From: Corallochytrium limacisporum
Taxonomy: Eukaryota; Opisthokonta
NCBI GenBank assembly: GCA_002811645.1
Contig: PDIP01000003.1
Coordinates: 156,358-220,357 of the forward strand
Direction of reading: 5' to 3'
DNA length: 64,000 nt
Shown: positions 56,860 through 64,000 of the stretch, piece by piece
How positions within the stretch are numbered: position 1 is the first letter of the stretch
How the letters are laid out: every line of letters starts with the position of its first letter
Program-made: the position numbers and the translations under genes
Notes under the pieces: generated by a model
Database searches by the model: none
What the model saw: the letters and a program-made list of their open reading frames with translations, nothing else
Told to the model about the DNA's origin: nothing

Positions 56860-58023
56860 ATGGTCCAAATGAGTACGGGCACCGGGGCCCTGGATGGGCC
56901 ACTGATCAAGGTGCCCCTGGAAGTTGTGAGCCGACAGGAGCGATACTGTCAGAAACTAATCGAGAAGGAAATGTCAAATGCAGAGAACATCCTCAAGAAT
57001 TCGGCAAGAACAGATTCTGATAAGAAAGAAGCACTCAAACAGGCAGCACACCGTTTGAACTTACTTAAGCGAAAACTTAACCAAACCATGGATAGTAACA
57101 GTCAGGATCTAAGGAAATGTCAGAAGCGCATCCTATATCTGAAGACATGCCCCACAGATGGGGACTCGGACTCAATGGCAGCCGTCAAATGGAACACAAA
57201 GCGGCTGAATGTGTACATTGTTGACTACTTACTGCGACAGGGATATTATCAAACAGCAGAGAAACTTTCAGATTCTGCGGAAATTGACGCCCTCGTAGAC
57301 ATGGACTTGTACAAAGTCAGTCGTCAAATTGAGGAAGCATTGAGCAAACGAGTATGCACCGAAGCATTGGCCTGGTGCGTAGAGAATAGGAGCAAACTAC
57401 GCAAAATCAAGAGCACACTGGAGTTCAATATTCGGGTACAAGAATTCGTCGAGTTAATTCGAGCAGACAAGCGGTTGGATGCCATTAAGTATGCACGGAA
57501 GCACTTGGCACCGGCTGCGGATAAGAATCTGGCAGAGGTACAGCAGGCGATGGGGCTCCTGGCTTTTCCAACAAGTACTAGGTGTCGACCGTATTCAGAA
57601 CTCTACGATGAGAATCGCTGGCAGAAACTTATCGAACAGTTTCGCATTGACAACTTCAATCTGCATAATATGACCAACGACTCCATGCTCACCATCACAC
57701 TTCAGGCTGGAATTAGTGCCCTTAAGACACGCATGTGCATGTCTGGTGATGATGTGAACCCGGACTGTCCTGTTTGCAGTCCATTGATTCACGAATTAGC
57801 CGCAGATTTGCCATTCAGTCACAGAATCAACTCCTGTCTGGTGTGTCGCATAAGCAAGACAATCATGAATGAAGATAATCCGCCCATGGCCCTGCCCAAT
57901 GGCAATGTCTACGGATACAATGCGCTGGCTGAGATGGCCGCGAAGAATGACGGCATGCTCGTGGACCCTCGTTCTGGTGAACGCTGTGAATTGAGCGAGG
58001 CCCAAAAGGTCTTTATTATGTAA
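56860..58023 (+). CDS. MAEA: CTLH E3 ubiquitin ligase subunit MAEA/Gid9
   Basis: A 387-residue RING subunit of the GID/CTLH ubiquitin ligase, which in yeast destroys gluconeogenic enzymes and in animals controls metabolism and erythroid development. The N-terminal helical part begins with the conserved Leu-Lys/Ile-Lys-Val-Pro-x-Glu and Asn-Arg/Glu-Arg-Tyr-type segments. A LisH motif lies at about 120-150 (Val-Asp-Tyr-Leu-Leu-Arg-Gln-Gly-Tyr-Tyr). A CTLH domain follows at about 155-215 (Ala-Leu-Ala-Trp-Cys-Val-Glu-Asn-Arg-Ser-Lys-Leu) and a CRA domain comes after it. The divergent C-terminal RING at about 300-365 has Cys-Pro-Val-Cys, then His and Cys-Leu-Val-Cys, with Pro-Asn-Gly-x-Val-Tyr-Gly. 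Human MAEA has 396 residues. The partner would be RMND5/Gid2. Start ATG at 56860; an in-frame GTG upstream is ignored. Confidence 0.93.
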   Translation: MVQMSTGTGALDGPLIKVPLEVVSRQERYCQKLIEKEMSNAENILKNSARTDSDKKEALKQAAHRLNLLKRKLNQTMDSNSQDLRKCQKRILYLKTCPTDGDSDSMAAVKWNTKRLNVYIVDYLLRQGYYQTAEKLSDSAEIDALVDMDLYKVSRQIEEALSKRVCTEALAWCVENRSKLRKIKSTLEFNIRVQEFVELIRADKRLDAIKYARKHLAPAADKNLAEVQQAMGLLAFPTSTRCRPYSELYDENRWQKLIEQFRIDNFNLHNMTNDSMLTITLQAGISALKTRMCMSGDDVNPDCPVCSPLIHELAADLPFSHRINSCLVCRISKTIMNEDNPPMALPNGNVYGYNALAEMAAKNDGMLVDPRSGERCELSEAQKVFIM

Positions 58024-58128
58024 AGAGGAATACAAATTGGTTTAGAATGGAATGTATATATTCGGGTCACTAAAAATACAATACCCTGTGATAGACGTTG
58101 ATGACAAGAGCAACAATGTGACGTGAAT

Positions 58129-60117
58129 TTACTTCTTGTCCTCAGCCTCACCGTCCTTGGCATTCGTCTGCTCGTCAGAGCCACCGGGAGCACCGCCCTT
58201 CTTGTACACAGCCTCGAAGACCTTGAGGGACTTGGCCTGAACGTCATCACCCAACTTCTTGATCTGCTCAGGTTCCTCGATAGTGGTCATCTGCTCGCGA
58301 GCCTTGGCAATCTCGTCGCGCAGTTCCTGCATCTGAGTGGCATCCAGCTGATCCTTGAACTCATCCAGATTCTTCTCAGTATCGTGCAGGATAGACTCAG
58401 TTGCGTTGGTAACCTCAATCTTCTCCTTGCGCTTCTTATCTCCCTCAGCGTGTTGCTCAGCCTCGCGCACCATGCGCTCAATATCATCGTTGGACAGACC
58501 ACCGCTGGACTGAATGACGATCTGTTGCTCCTTGCCAGTGCCCTTATCCTTGGCGCTCACATGCACAATACCGTTGGCGTCAATGTCAAAAGTGACCTCA
58601 ACCTGAGGAACACCGCGGGGGGCGGGAGGAATACCGACGAGAGAGAACTGACCGAGCATCTTGTTGTCGGCAGCCATCTCACGCTCACCTTGGTGAACCT
58701 TAATTTCGACCTGGGTCTGGCCATCAGCAGCGGTGGAGAAGACCTGGGACTTCTTGGTGGGGATAGTGGTGTTGCGGTTGATCAGACGGGTGAAGACACC
58801 ACCGAGGGTCTCGATACCGAGGGACAGAGGGGTGACGTCCAACAGGAGAACATCAGTCACATCACCTGCCAAAACACCACCCTGGATAGCAGCACCCATG
58901 GCAACAGCTTCATCGGGGTTCACACCCTTGGAAGGCTGGCGTCCGAAGACCTTCTGCACAGTTTCCTGAACCTTGGGCATACGACTCATACCACCGACGA
59001 GAATGACTTCACCGATGTCAGACTTGGTTAGGTTGGCATCCTTGAAGCACTTCTCGCAAGGACCGACAGTGCGCTCAATCAGGTTGTTGACCAAAGCCTC
59101 GAAGTTGGCGCGGGTCAGCTTGACATTCAAGTGCTTGGGGCCGGAAGCATCAGCGGTAATGTAGGGCAGGTTCACATCAGTCTGCATAGAGGAAGACAGC
59201 TCAATCTTGGCCTTCTCAGCAGCCTCACGCAAGCGCTGCATGGCGAACTGATCATTGCTCAGGTCAGCACCAGTGTCCTTCTTGAACTCAGCGGCCAAAT
59301 GGTCAACCAGGGCCTTGTCAAAGTCTTCACCACCCAGGAAAGTATCACCGTTGGTAGCCTTGACCTCGAAGACACCCTTCTGGATCTCCAGAATAGAGAT
59401 ATCAAAGGTGCCACCACCCAAATCGTACACAGCGACAACATTATCCTTACCCTTATCCAGACCGTAAGCGAGAGCAGCAGCAGTAGGCTCGTTAATGACA
59501 CGCAGAACGTTCAAGCCAGAAATCTGACCGGCGTCCTTGGTGGCCTGGCGCTGAGAGTCGTTGAAGTAAGCGGGAACGGTGACAACGGCGTTGTTCACAG
59601 ACGTGCCGAGGTAAGCATCAGCGGTCTCCTTCATCTTCATCAGAATGAAGGCACCAATCTGAGATGGTGAGTAGTCCTTACCCTGGACCTTGACCCAGGC
59701 ATCACCGTTCTTGCCCTCAATAATCTCATAAGGCACCAATTTCTTGTCCTTCTGGGTCTCGGAGTCATCGTAGCGGCGACCGATGAGACGCTTGGTGGCG
59801 TACACGGTGTTGGTGGGGTTGGTCACAGCCTGACGCTTGGCGGGTTGACCGACCAGACGCTCGCCGTCCTCGGTGAAGGCAACGACAGAGGGAGTGGTGC
59901 GCGCACCCTCAGCGTTCTCAATGACACGGGCGCCCTTACCCTCCATAACGGCAACACAGGAGTTGGTAGTACCCAGATCGATACCGATGACCTGTCCCTT
60001 AACCTCACCGGCGTAGTTGCGCTTCATGCCGTTGAACACGGACTGGGCAACAGGTCGGCTGGTCTGAGCAGCACGGCGGGCCGAAAACCCGGCGGACCGA
60101 AGAACAGAACCCAACAT
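58129..60117 (-). CDS. HSPA9: Mitochondrial Hsp70 (mortalin/Ssc1)
   Basis: A 662-residue mitochondrial matrix chaperone that drives protein import and folding and supplies iron-sulfur cluster transfer. The first about 40 residues ([15 protein letters not shown]) form a targeting presequence. The ATPase domain has [14 protein letters not shown], [10 protein letters not shown] and [10 protein letters not shown]. It is followed by the linker Val-Leu-Leu-Leu-Asp-Val-Thr and the substrate domain. The [10 protein letters not shown] segment marks the bacterial/mitochondrial DnaK type. Start at the ATG 60117; the in-frame TTG upstream is not used. The very biased codon use suggests strong expression. 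Convergent with MAEA, 105 bp apart. Confidence 0.97.
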   Translation of the reverse strand: MLGSVLRSAGFSARRAAQTSRPVAQSVFNGMKRNYAGEVKGQVIGIDLGTTNSCVAVMEGKGARVIENAEGARTTPSVVAFTEDGERLVGQPAKRQAVTNPTNTVYATKRLIGRRYDDSETQKDKKLVPYEIIEGKNGDAWVKVQGKDYSPSQIGAFILMKMKETADAYLGTSVNNAVVTVPAYFNDSQRQATKDAGQISGLNVLRVINEPTAAALAYGLDKGKDNVVAVYDLGGGTFDISILEIQKGVFEVKATNGDTFLGGEDFDKALVDHLAAEFKKDTGADLSNDQFAMQRLREAAEKAKIELSSSMQTDVNLPYITADASGPKHLNVKLTRANFEALVNNLIERTVGPCEKCFKDANLTKSDIGEVILVGGMSRMPKVQETVQKVFGRQPSKGVNPDEAVAMGAAIQGGVLAGDVTDVLLLDVTPLSLGIETLGGVFTRLINRNTTIPTKKSQVFSTAADGQTQVEIKVHQGEREMAADNKMLGQFSLVGIPPAPRGVPQVEVTFDIDANGIVHVSAKDKGTGKEQQIVIQSSGGLSNDDIERMVREAEQHAEGDKKRKEKIEVTNATESILHDTEKNLDEFKDQLDATQMQELRDEIAKAREQMTTIEEPEQIKKLGDDVQAKSLKVFEAVYKKGGAPGGSDEQTNAKDGEAEDKK

Positions 60118-60498
60118 TTTATTAGTACCAGGTTCTTTAAGATATTGATTCAATTGTTAAATTGACCACACTCATCTCATGGAAGACATGTTACAGGTCT
60201 GAAATAGCCTGACCCTTCGGGGCATACGAAGGAACCAGACACGACAGCTACCTACAAAGTATTCGTGGTTTGCTGCTCGCTGTGGGTGTCAATGTGTTCT
60301 CCTGACCCAAGAAAGACGAAAAGGTTCTCCAATCTTTGTTTGGATAGCGCAACGTACCCTGCAGGTGCACACGGGGTATTTAAAAGCCCCCCCCTTCCCT
60401 TCCTTCCTCCCCTCCTCCGTCTCAAGCCGAAGCCAGTCAGGCCCCCAACCAACCGGTCTTGCCTCATTTTCCTTCCGGTGCTTCGCCCGTGGCCTGAG

Positions 60499-60550
60499 GT
60501 TGTGTGTGCGTGCGTGTGCGTGCGTGTGTCTGTGTCTGTGTCTGTGTGCC
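60499..60550. repeat. GT-rich compound microsatellite
   Basis: GTGTGCGTGCGTGTGCGTGC-type and CTGTGT units follow one another for about 50 bp, a compound and partly degraded GT array. Confidence 0.9.
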
Positions 60551-61544
60551 AAGAGTGTGTGTGCGGCTAAGCGTGGGCTGCTGGCGAGCGCAAAAGAAAA
60601 AAAAAATGTGTGTCAGTGGAGTGTCTCGGTCGGGTGTTTCCCATGAGACACCGGTATTGACACACACACTCCCGGAACCGGTCCTTCTTCGTGACACTCC
60701 CTCCGGGCCCACGGGGTCTGCGGGGGGGAGGGGGCCAGGGTTGACCGTGTTTCAAGGCCTGTGCTTTGGGCCGGCGGGACGGGGATTTGAGTTTTTCAAG
60801 AAGAAGAAAAAAAAATCGTGCTCTCATTCCCATCCCACTTTGTTCATAGTGAGTATGGGAACGTTGCGACAACACGCGACCGGAAAATATCATTTTACTT
60901 AACGGTCGAACAGACTTTGGCGTGTGGGCCTTGGGGTATTGCGTGCAGGGCTGGCTATTCCTGGGTGACCCTGGTTAGTGTTCCAGAACTTCCCCTCCTC
61001 CGCCCACCCCACCCCCCCTTGTGTCCGTTCCGAGTGAATTATATGGCAAATGTGCTGTGTCCGAGGACGGTTCCCGACCGAATTGTCGTCGTCTACCGCG
61101 CTGCAAGCGACAATTCCTTCAAAATTTGCAGGCCCCGCTAAAAACAGGCGACAGATATTCGTCCCATGATGTCCCAATAGTTGGACTTTCCTCATATATT
61201 TAGTACCGAAACCAATCCATGTGACTTTCTACTCGCCTGTATCGTACCAGGTTGTCTGCAAGTTGTGTTTGTCAGCCCGTGTTCAACGACGAGAATGCGA
61301 CAGCTGCCCTACTGAATGTACTGGATTGTTCGCCGCTCTCATTGATTTTTCTTCACTGACCGCACACCGCGGTCACGAGCACAGAAGCACCCCATGTGCC
61401 GAAGGGTAGTGAGAAAACAGTCCCATGCTATACTGAATATACTGGTTGGTCCCCAAAGGAAAGGTGAACGCGTTCATTTACTACGTAAACGGGTGGTCAT
61501 GAGACTATAGCTGAAAACCTAATTAACTTATTTAATAGGGATAT

Positions 61545-61669
61545 GTGGCAAAGAGTGACTATGGGTTTCCGCGGAACGTACTATATTCAGGTGGCTTGTA
61601 TACATGGCCCGTATCCTTCAGGAACGAGCCACCTGAGTACGAAACGGGTTCCCATAGTAAAAGTACCAC
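61545..61669. repeat. Imperfect inverted repeat of about 125 bp
   Basis: Left-arm blocks GTGG (61545), ACTATGGG (about 61559), CGTACT (about 61577) and CAGGTGGCT (about 61590) recur on the opposite strand in mirrored order. They appear as AGCCACCTG (about 61627), AGTACG (about 61637), CCCATAGT (about 61651) and CCAC (61666). The loop between the arms is about 30 nt. It could form a long RNA hairpin or a cruciform, or be the remains of a small inverted-repeat element. Confidence 0.6.
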
Positions 61670-61895
61670 GAGTGCGGGCTAGGGTGACGAGTAGGCGAAC
61701 ACTGTTTGCGGCTGTGGACGCTACTCCCTGCTCTAAGCACGCCCGACTTCCCAAACAGGTCAATGGACATTGCTTCAAACAACCGATAGTAACATGGGTT
61801 TCCCTGGCACTTATTTAACTCAAGCCACCCTCAATAGCCCTGAGTAGTCAAACCACTCTTTGCTTACGGTAAAGAAACATTTGTGTGGGATTAGA

Positions 61896-62918
61896 ATGAC
61901 TATGTCTTATGAGGACGAAGAACCTCTGGAGCCTAGTCTCCAAAACGTACTGGAGCAGGACACCCTGCACTGGATCTTTGTAGGTGGCAAGGGTGGTGTC
62001 GGAAAAACAACAACCAGCTGCAGCTTGGCCATTCAGCTTTCGAAAGTGAGGAAGAATGTGCTACTCATTTCCACAGATCCCGCACACAATTTGAGCGATG
62101 CATTCTGCCAGAAGTTCTCTAAGGAACCTCAGCTTGTGAATGGCTTTGACAACCTATCCTGTATGGAGATTGATCCCCAGGTGGATATGCCGGGCTCTCA
62201 AGGTTCCTTGTTTGGTGACATGGGTGGCGAAGAAGGAAAGGCTATGATTCAGGAGCTTACTCAAGCACTCCCCGGAATTGATGAGGCCATGAGTTTCGCT
62301 GAGGTTATGAAGCTGGTACAGACGATGGAGTACGATGTCATCGTTTTTGACACTGCTCCCACGGGGCATACTCTGCGTCTGCTGAGCTTCCCGGGTATCT
62401 TGGAGCGGGGCATCGGAAAACTCATGCAGCTGAAGAACCGTTTTGGACCAATGTTGAACCAGGTGCAGCAGATGTTCGGAGGGCAGTTGCCTGGTGGTAT
62501 GACTGATGAGGTCATGACTCAGCGTTTGGAACAGATGCGTGATGTTGTGGTTCAGGTGAACGAACAGTTTAAGGACCCTGATTTGACCACTTTTGTGTGC
62601 GTCTGCATTCCAGAGTTTCTGTCTTTGTACGAAACAGAACGCTTAGTGCAGGAGCTCACAAAGTACGGTATTGACACCCACAACATTGTCGTTAACCAGC
62701 TGCTCCCGCCTGATGAGACTGCAAGCGGTTGCAAGCACTGTCAGGCTCGTCTGCGAATGCAAAACAAGTATCTGTCCCAAATTGTAGACCTCTACGAAGA
62801 TTTCCATGTCACAAAGCTGCCGCTCCTTGAGTACGAAGTCCGTGGCACGGATAAGCTGAAGCCTTTCTCGGACAATCTTACACAGCCGTTCTTCAAGGAA
62901 GGACAGTTGCCATCATGA
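61896..62918 (+). CDS. GET3: ATPase GET3/ASNA1 (TRC40)
   Basis: A 340-residue cytosolic targeting ATPase that carries tail-anchored membrane proteins to the ER receptor (Get1/Get2, or WRB/CAML). The deviant P-loop Gly-Gly-Lys-Gly-Gly-Val-Gly-Lys-Thr is at 30-38. Switch I ([10 protein letters not shown]) and switch II ([10 protein letters not shown]) are intact. A Met/Gly/Gln-rich helical insert (about 165-215) forms the hydrophobic groove for clients. Cys279-Lys-His-Cys282 is the zinc pair that joins the dimer. Length equals human ASNA1 (348) within a few residues. The ATG at 61896 is followed by another at 61902; either gives the same core. NAA20 follows on the same strand 238 bp downstream. 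Confidence 0.97.
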   Translation: MTMSYEDEEPLEPSLQNVLEQDTLHWIFVGGKGGVGKTTTSCSLAIQLSKVRKNVLLISTDPAHNLSDAFCQKFSKEPQLVNGFDNLSCMEIDPQVDMPGSQGSLFGDMGGEEGKAMIQELTQALPGIDEAMSFAEVMKLVQTMEYDVIVFDTAPTGHTLRLLSFPGILERGIGKLMQLKNRFGPMLNQVQQMFGGQLPGGMTDEVMTQRLEQMRDVVVQVNEQFKDPDLTTFVCVCIPEFLSLYETERLVQELTKYGIDTHNIVVNQLLPPDETASGCKHCQARLRMQNKYLSQIVDLYEDFHVTKLPLLEYEVRGTDKLKPFSDNLTQPFFKEGQLPS

Positions 62919-63156
62919 AGACAAAGGAGCCTTCATTATCCATCAAGCATTTAATGGCAATGTCGTTAGAATAGAGAGTTTACATATGCATTTGCTGAAC
63001 CTGCCCTGTGTGTGTCCCAGATTGCCCTTTCAAACAGTCCCTCCCTCCTCCAACCACAAGGGCATTTTCGGCGTTTGTGATAAGGGGTATTTCAACGACG
63101 AAATTTGTTTTGGAAGCGTCACTTCACTGAAGAACAATACGCTATATTTCGTAATC

Positions 63157-63687
63157 ATGACTTCCTTCCGGAGATTTTCATGCGACGATCTTTTACATAT
63201 GGCCAGGGTTAACCTGGATCCATACACTGAAACATATAACCTAGGGTTCTATCTTCAATATTTGGGAACCTGGCCTGATCTGTTCCGGATCGCCACTTCT
63301 GCCAGTGGCCAAATGATGGGCTACGTGATGGGAAAGGTAGAGGGTGTTGCAAGCGAATGGCATGGACACGTCACCGCAATAACGGTTGCACCATCTTATC
63401 GTCGGCTTGGCCTGGCGGACAAACTGATGACCTTCTTGGAACAGGTCTCAGATAACCGCTACAACGGATATTTTGTGGACCTGTTTGTCCGCATGTCCAA
63501 TGTGGCTGCCATCAAAATGTATGAGAAACGCGGGTATGTAGTTTATCGAAGAGTCATTGGATACTACTATGGTACGAATTCAGAAGACGCCTACGATATG
63601 CGGTTGGCCCTATCAGCGGACAAGGACAAGAAATCTGTGATCCCACTTAAGCGGCCAGTGTATCCTGAAGAATTAGAAAAATGGTAG
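63157..63687 (+). CDS. NAA20: N-terminal acetyltransferase NatB catalytic subunit NAA20
   Basis: A 176-residue GNAT enzyme that acetylates nascent proteins starting Met-Asp, Met-Glu, Met-Asn or Met-Gln, in complex with NAA25. It starts with the family N-terminus Met-Thr-Ser-Phe-Arg-Arg-Phe-x-Cys-Asp-Asp-Leu. It carries the substrate-pocket stretch Asn-Leu-Asp-Pro-Tyr-Thr-Glu-Thr-Tyr. His-Gly-His-Val-Thr-Ala and Val-Ala-Pro-Ser-Tyr-Arg-Arg-Leu-Gly-Leu-Ala (acetyl-CoA loop at about 82-87) follow. The end pattern is Ala-x-Asp-Met-Arg with Tyr-Tyr-x-Gly upstream. Human NAA20 has 178 residues. The open frame continues upstream to 62986, but the ATG at 63157 matches homologues exactly. Confidence 0.96.
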   Translation: MTSFRRFSCDDLLHMARVNLDPYTETYNLGFYLQYLGTWPDLFRIATSASGQMMGYVMGKVEGVASEWHGHVTAITVAPSYRRLGLADKLMTFLEQVSDNRYNGYFVDLFVRMSNVAAIKMYEKRGYVVYRRVIGYYYGTNSEDAYDMRLALSADKDKKSVIPLKRPVYPEELEKW

Positions 63688-63743
63688 GTGCCGAATCGCG
63701 GAATAACTTCATTAATGTACATCGATTATTTAATAACTATATT

Positions 63744-64000
63744 TTATGCTAAGATTGACTTCAAAGCTGCCTTAAGGTCACCTTTATGCTCGCGTAGACG
63801 GCGTGCCGCCTTGGTTTCAGACTCCTCAGCCTGCGCTGCGAGAAGTTCTACATCCTCCTGCTTGACGTCAATCTTCAGCAGTTGTGCTTCGTACGCAGCT
63901 GCAGCTTTTTCTTCTTCCGCAACTTCCTTCATCAACTCCTTTAGGCGCTCATCAGCTTGCTCACTGCTACCGATCGTTGCCTCCTCAGCATAGTCAGTGA
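63744..64000 (-). CDS. HYPK: HYPK-like UBA protein (5' end beyond window)
   Basis: A partial gene: about 85 C-terminal residues end at a stop at 63744, and the start lies beyond the window edge. The segment reads Thr-Asp-Tyr-Ala-Glu-Glu at the cut, as in HYPK. A Lys/Glu helix follows, then the UBA-like domain Val-Lys-Gln-Glu-Asp-Val-Glu-Leu-Leu, Ala-Ala-Arg-Arg-Leu-Arg-Glu-His-Lys-Gly-Asp and Ala-Ala-Leu-Lys-Ser-Ile-Leu. HYPK is a small chaperone that binds and regulates the NatA acetyltransferase (NAA10/NAA15) at the ribosome. It lies tail to tail with the NatB gene NAA20, 56 bp apart. Confidence 0.88.
   Translation of the reverse strand, partial: TDYAEEATIGSSEQADERLKELMKEVAEEEKAAAAYEAQLLKIDVKQEDVELLAAQAEESETKAARRLREHKGDLKAALKSILA

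Larger units (their letters stand above)
60118..61895. other. 1.8-kb divergent spacer with GT-rich tract and large inverted repeat
   Basis: Shared upstream region of mitochondrial Hsp70 and GET3. It holds a GT-rich microsatellite (about 60499-60550), purine/pyrimidine runs (60720-60735 and 60806-60815) and a C-rich block near 61000-61018. The imperfect inverted repeat at 61545-61669 is also here. No reading frame is supported. Heat-shock control elements for Hsp70 may lie in the first 200 bp, but I did not find a clean array of GAA/TTC triplets. Confidence 0.55.

Noticed and set aside
58123-59031. 302-codon plus-strand frame opposite mitochondrial Hsp70
   Set aside because: Long antisense frames opposite Hsp70 genes are a known artefact of their codon bias; no independent domain is visible.

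Overview
This is a gene-dense, almost intron-free window of a nuclear genome from a unicellular eukaryote, most likely an opisthokont on or near the animal (holozoan) branch. The evidence is in the genes. They are single uninterrupted reading frames, including a 1695-residue myosin V, a 1410-residue nucleoporin and a 1165-residue Na+/H+ exchanger. Opisthokont-type regulators are present, including a PH-like/SH2 adaptor with a phosphotyrosine-binding FLIRES motif, and animal-type genes such as NR2C2AP, SARNP, HYPK, ACBD6 and DUS3L. A compact, intron-poor holozoan such as Corallochytrium or a relative would fit, but that is an inference from gene content and not a species identification.

Layout from left to right: empty 5' flank (1-2043); SARNP-like SAP protein; SH2 adaptor; Gly/Gln-rich zinc-finger protein (to 7187); 3.5 kb low-complexity spacer; PIGA; WDR74; tubulin cofactor C; DUS3L; mitochondrial L19; ADAT2 (to 19694); myosin V; an unrecognised coiled-coil protein; MND1; eIF2D; an orphan cyclase-type C-terminal fragment (about 31.1-31.4 kb); calcineurin A; a 134-residue orphan; NUP214-like nucleoporin; A20/AN1 protein (to 41256); ACBD6; a 155-residue orphan; ALG1; fumarylacetoacetase; a PLD6/Zucchini-like nuclease-fold protein; NR2C2AP; a large Na+/H+ exchanger (to 54527); MAEA; mitochondrial Hsp70; GET3; NAA20; and HYPK, cut by the window end.

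The architecture is regular. Genes mostly alternate in strand, so 3' ends meet tail to tail only 37-257 bp apart (twelve pairs). 5' ends face each other across longer shared promoter regions of 0.3-3.5 kb. The long spacers are rich in poly-C/poly-G runs, microsatellites and purine/pyrimidine-skewed DNA and hold no convincing large gene.

Most genes are housekeeping. They cover ER glycosylation and GPI anchors (ALG1, PIGA), tail-anchored protein insertion (GET3), RNA modification (DUS3L, ADAT2), translation (eIF2D, L19), ribosome assembly (WDR74), mRNA export (SARNP, NUP214), N-terminal acetylation (NAA20, HYPK), ubiquitin ligation (MAEA), mitochondrial protein folding, and cytoskeleton (myosin V, TBCC). 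No operon, mobile element, CRISPR array, rRNA or tRNA gene was found. The more unusual observations are the orphan cyclase tail, a fumarylacetoacetase with a hydrophobic N-terminal extension, the SH2 adaptor, a roughly 125-bp imperfect inverted repeat upstream of GET3, and four uncharacterised genes.
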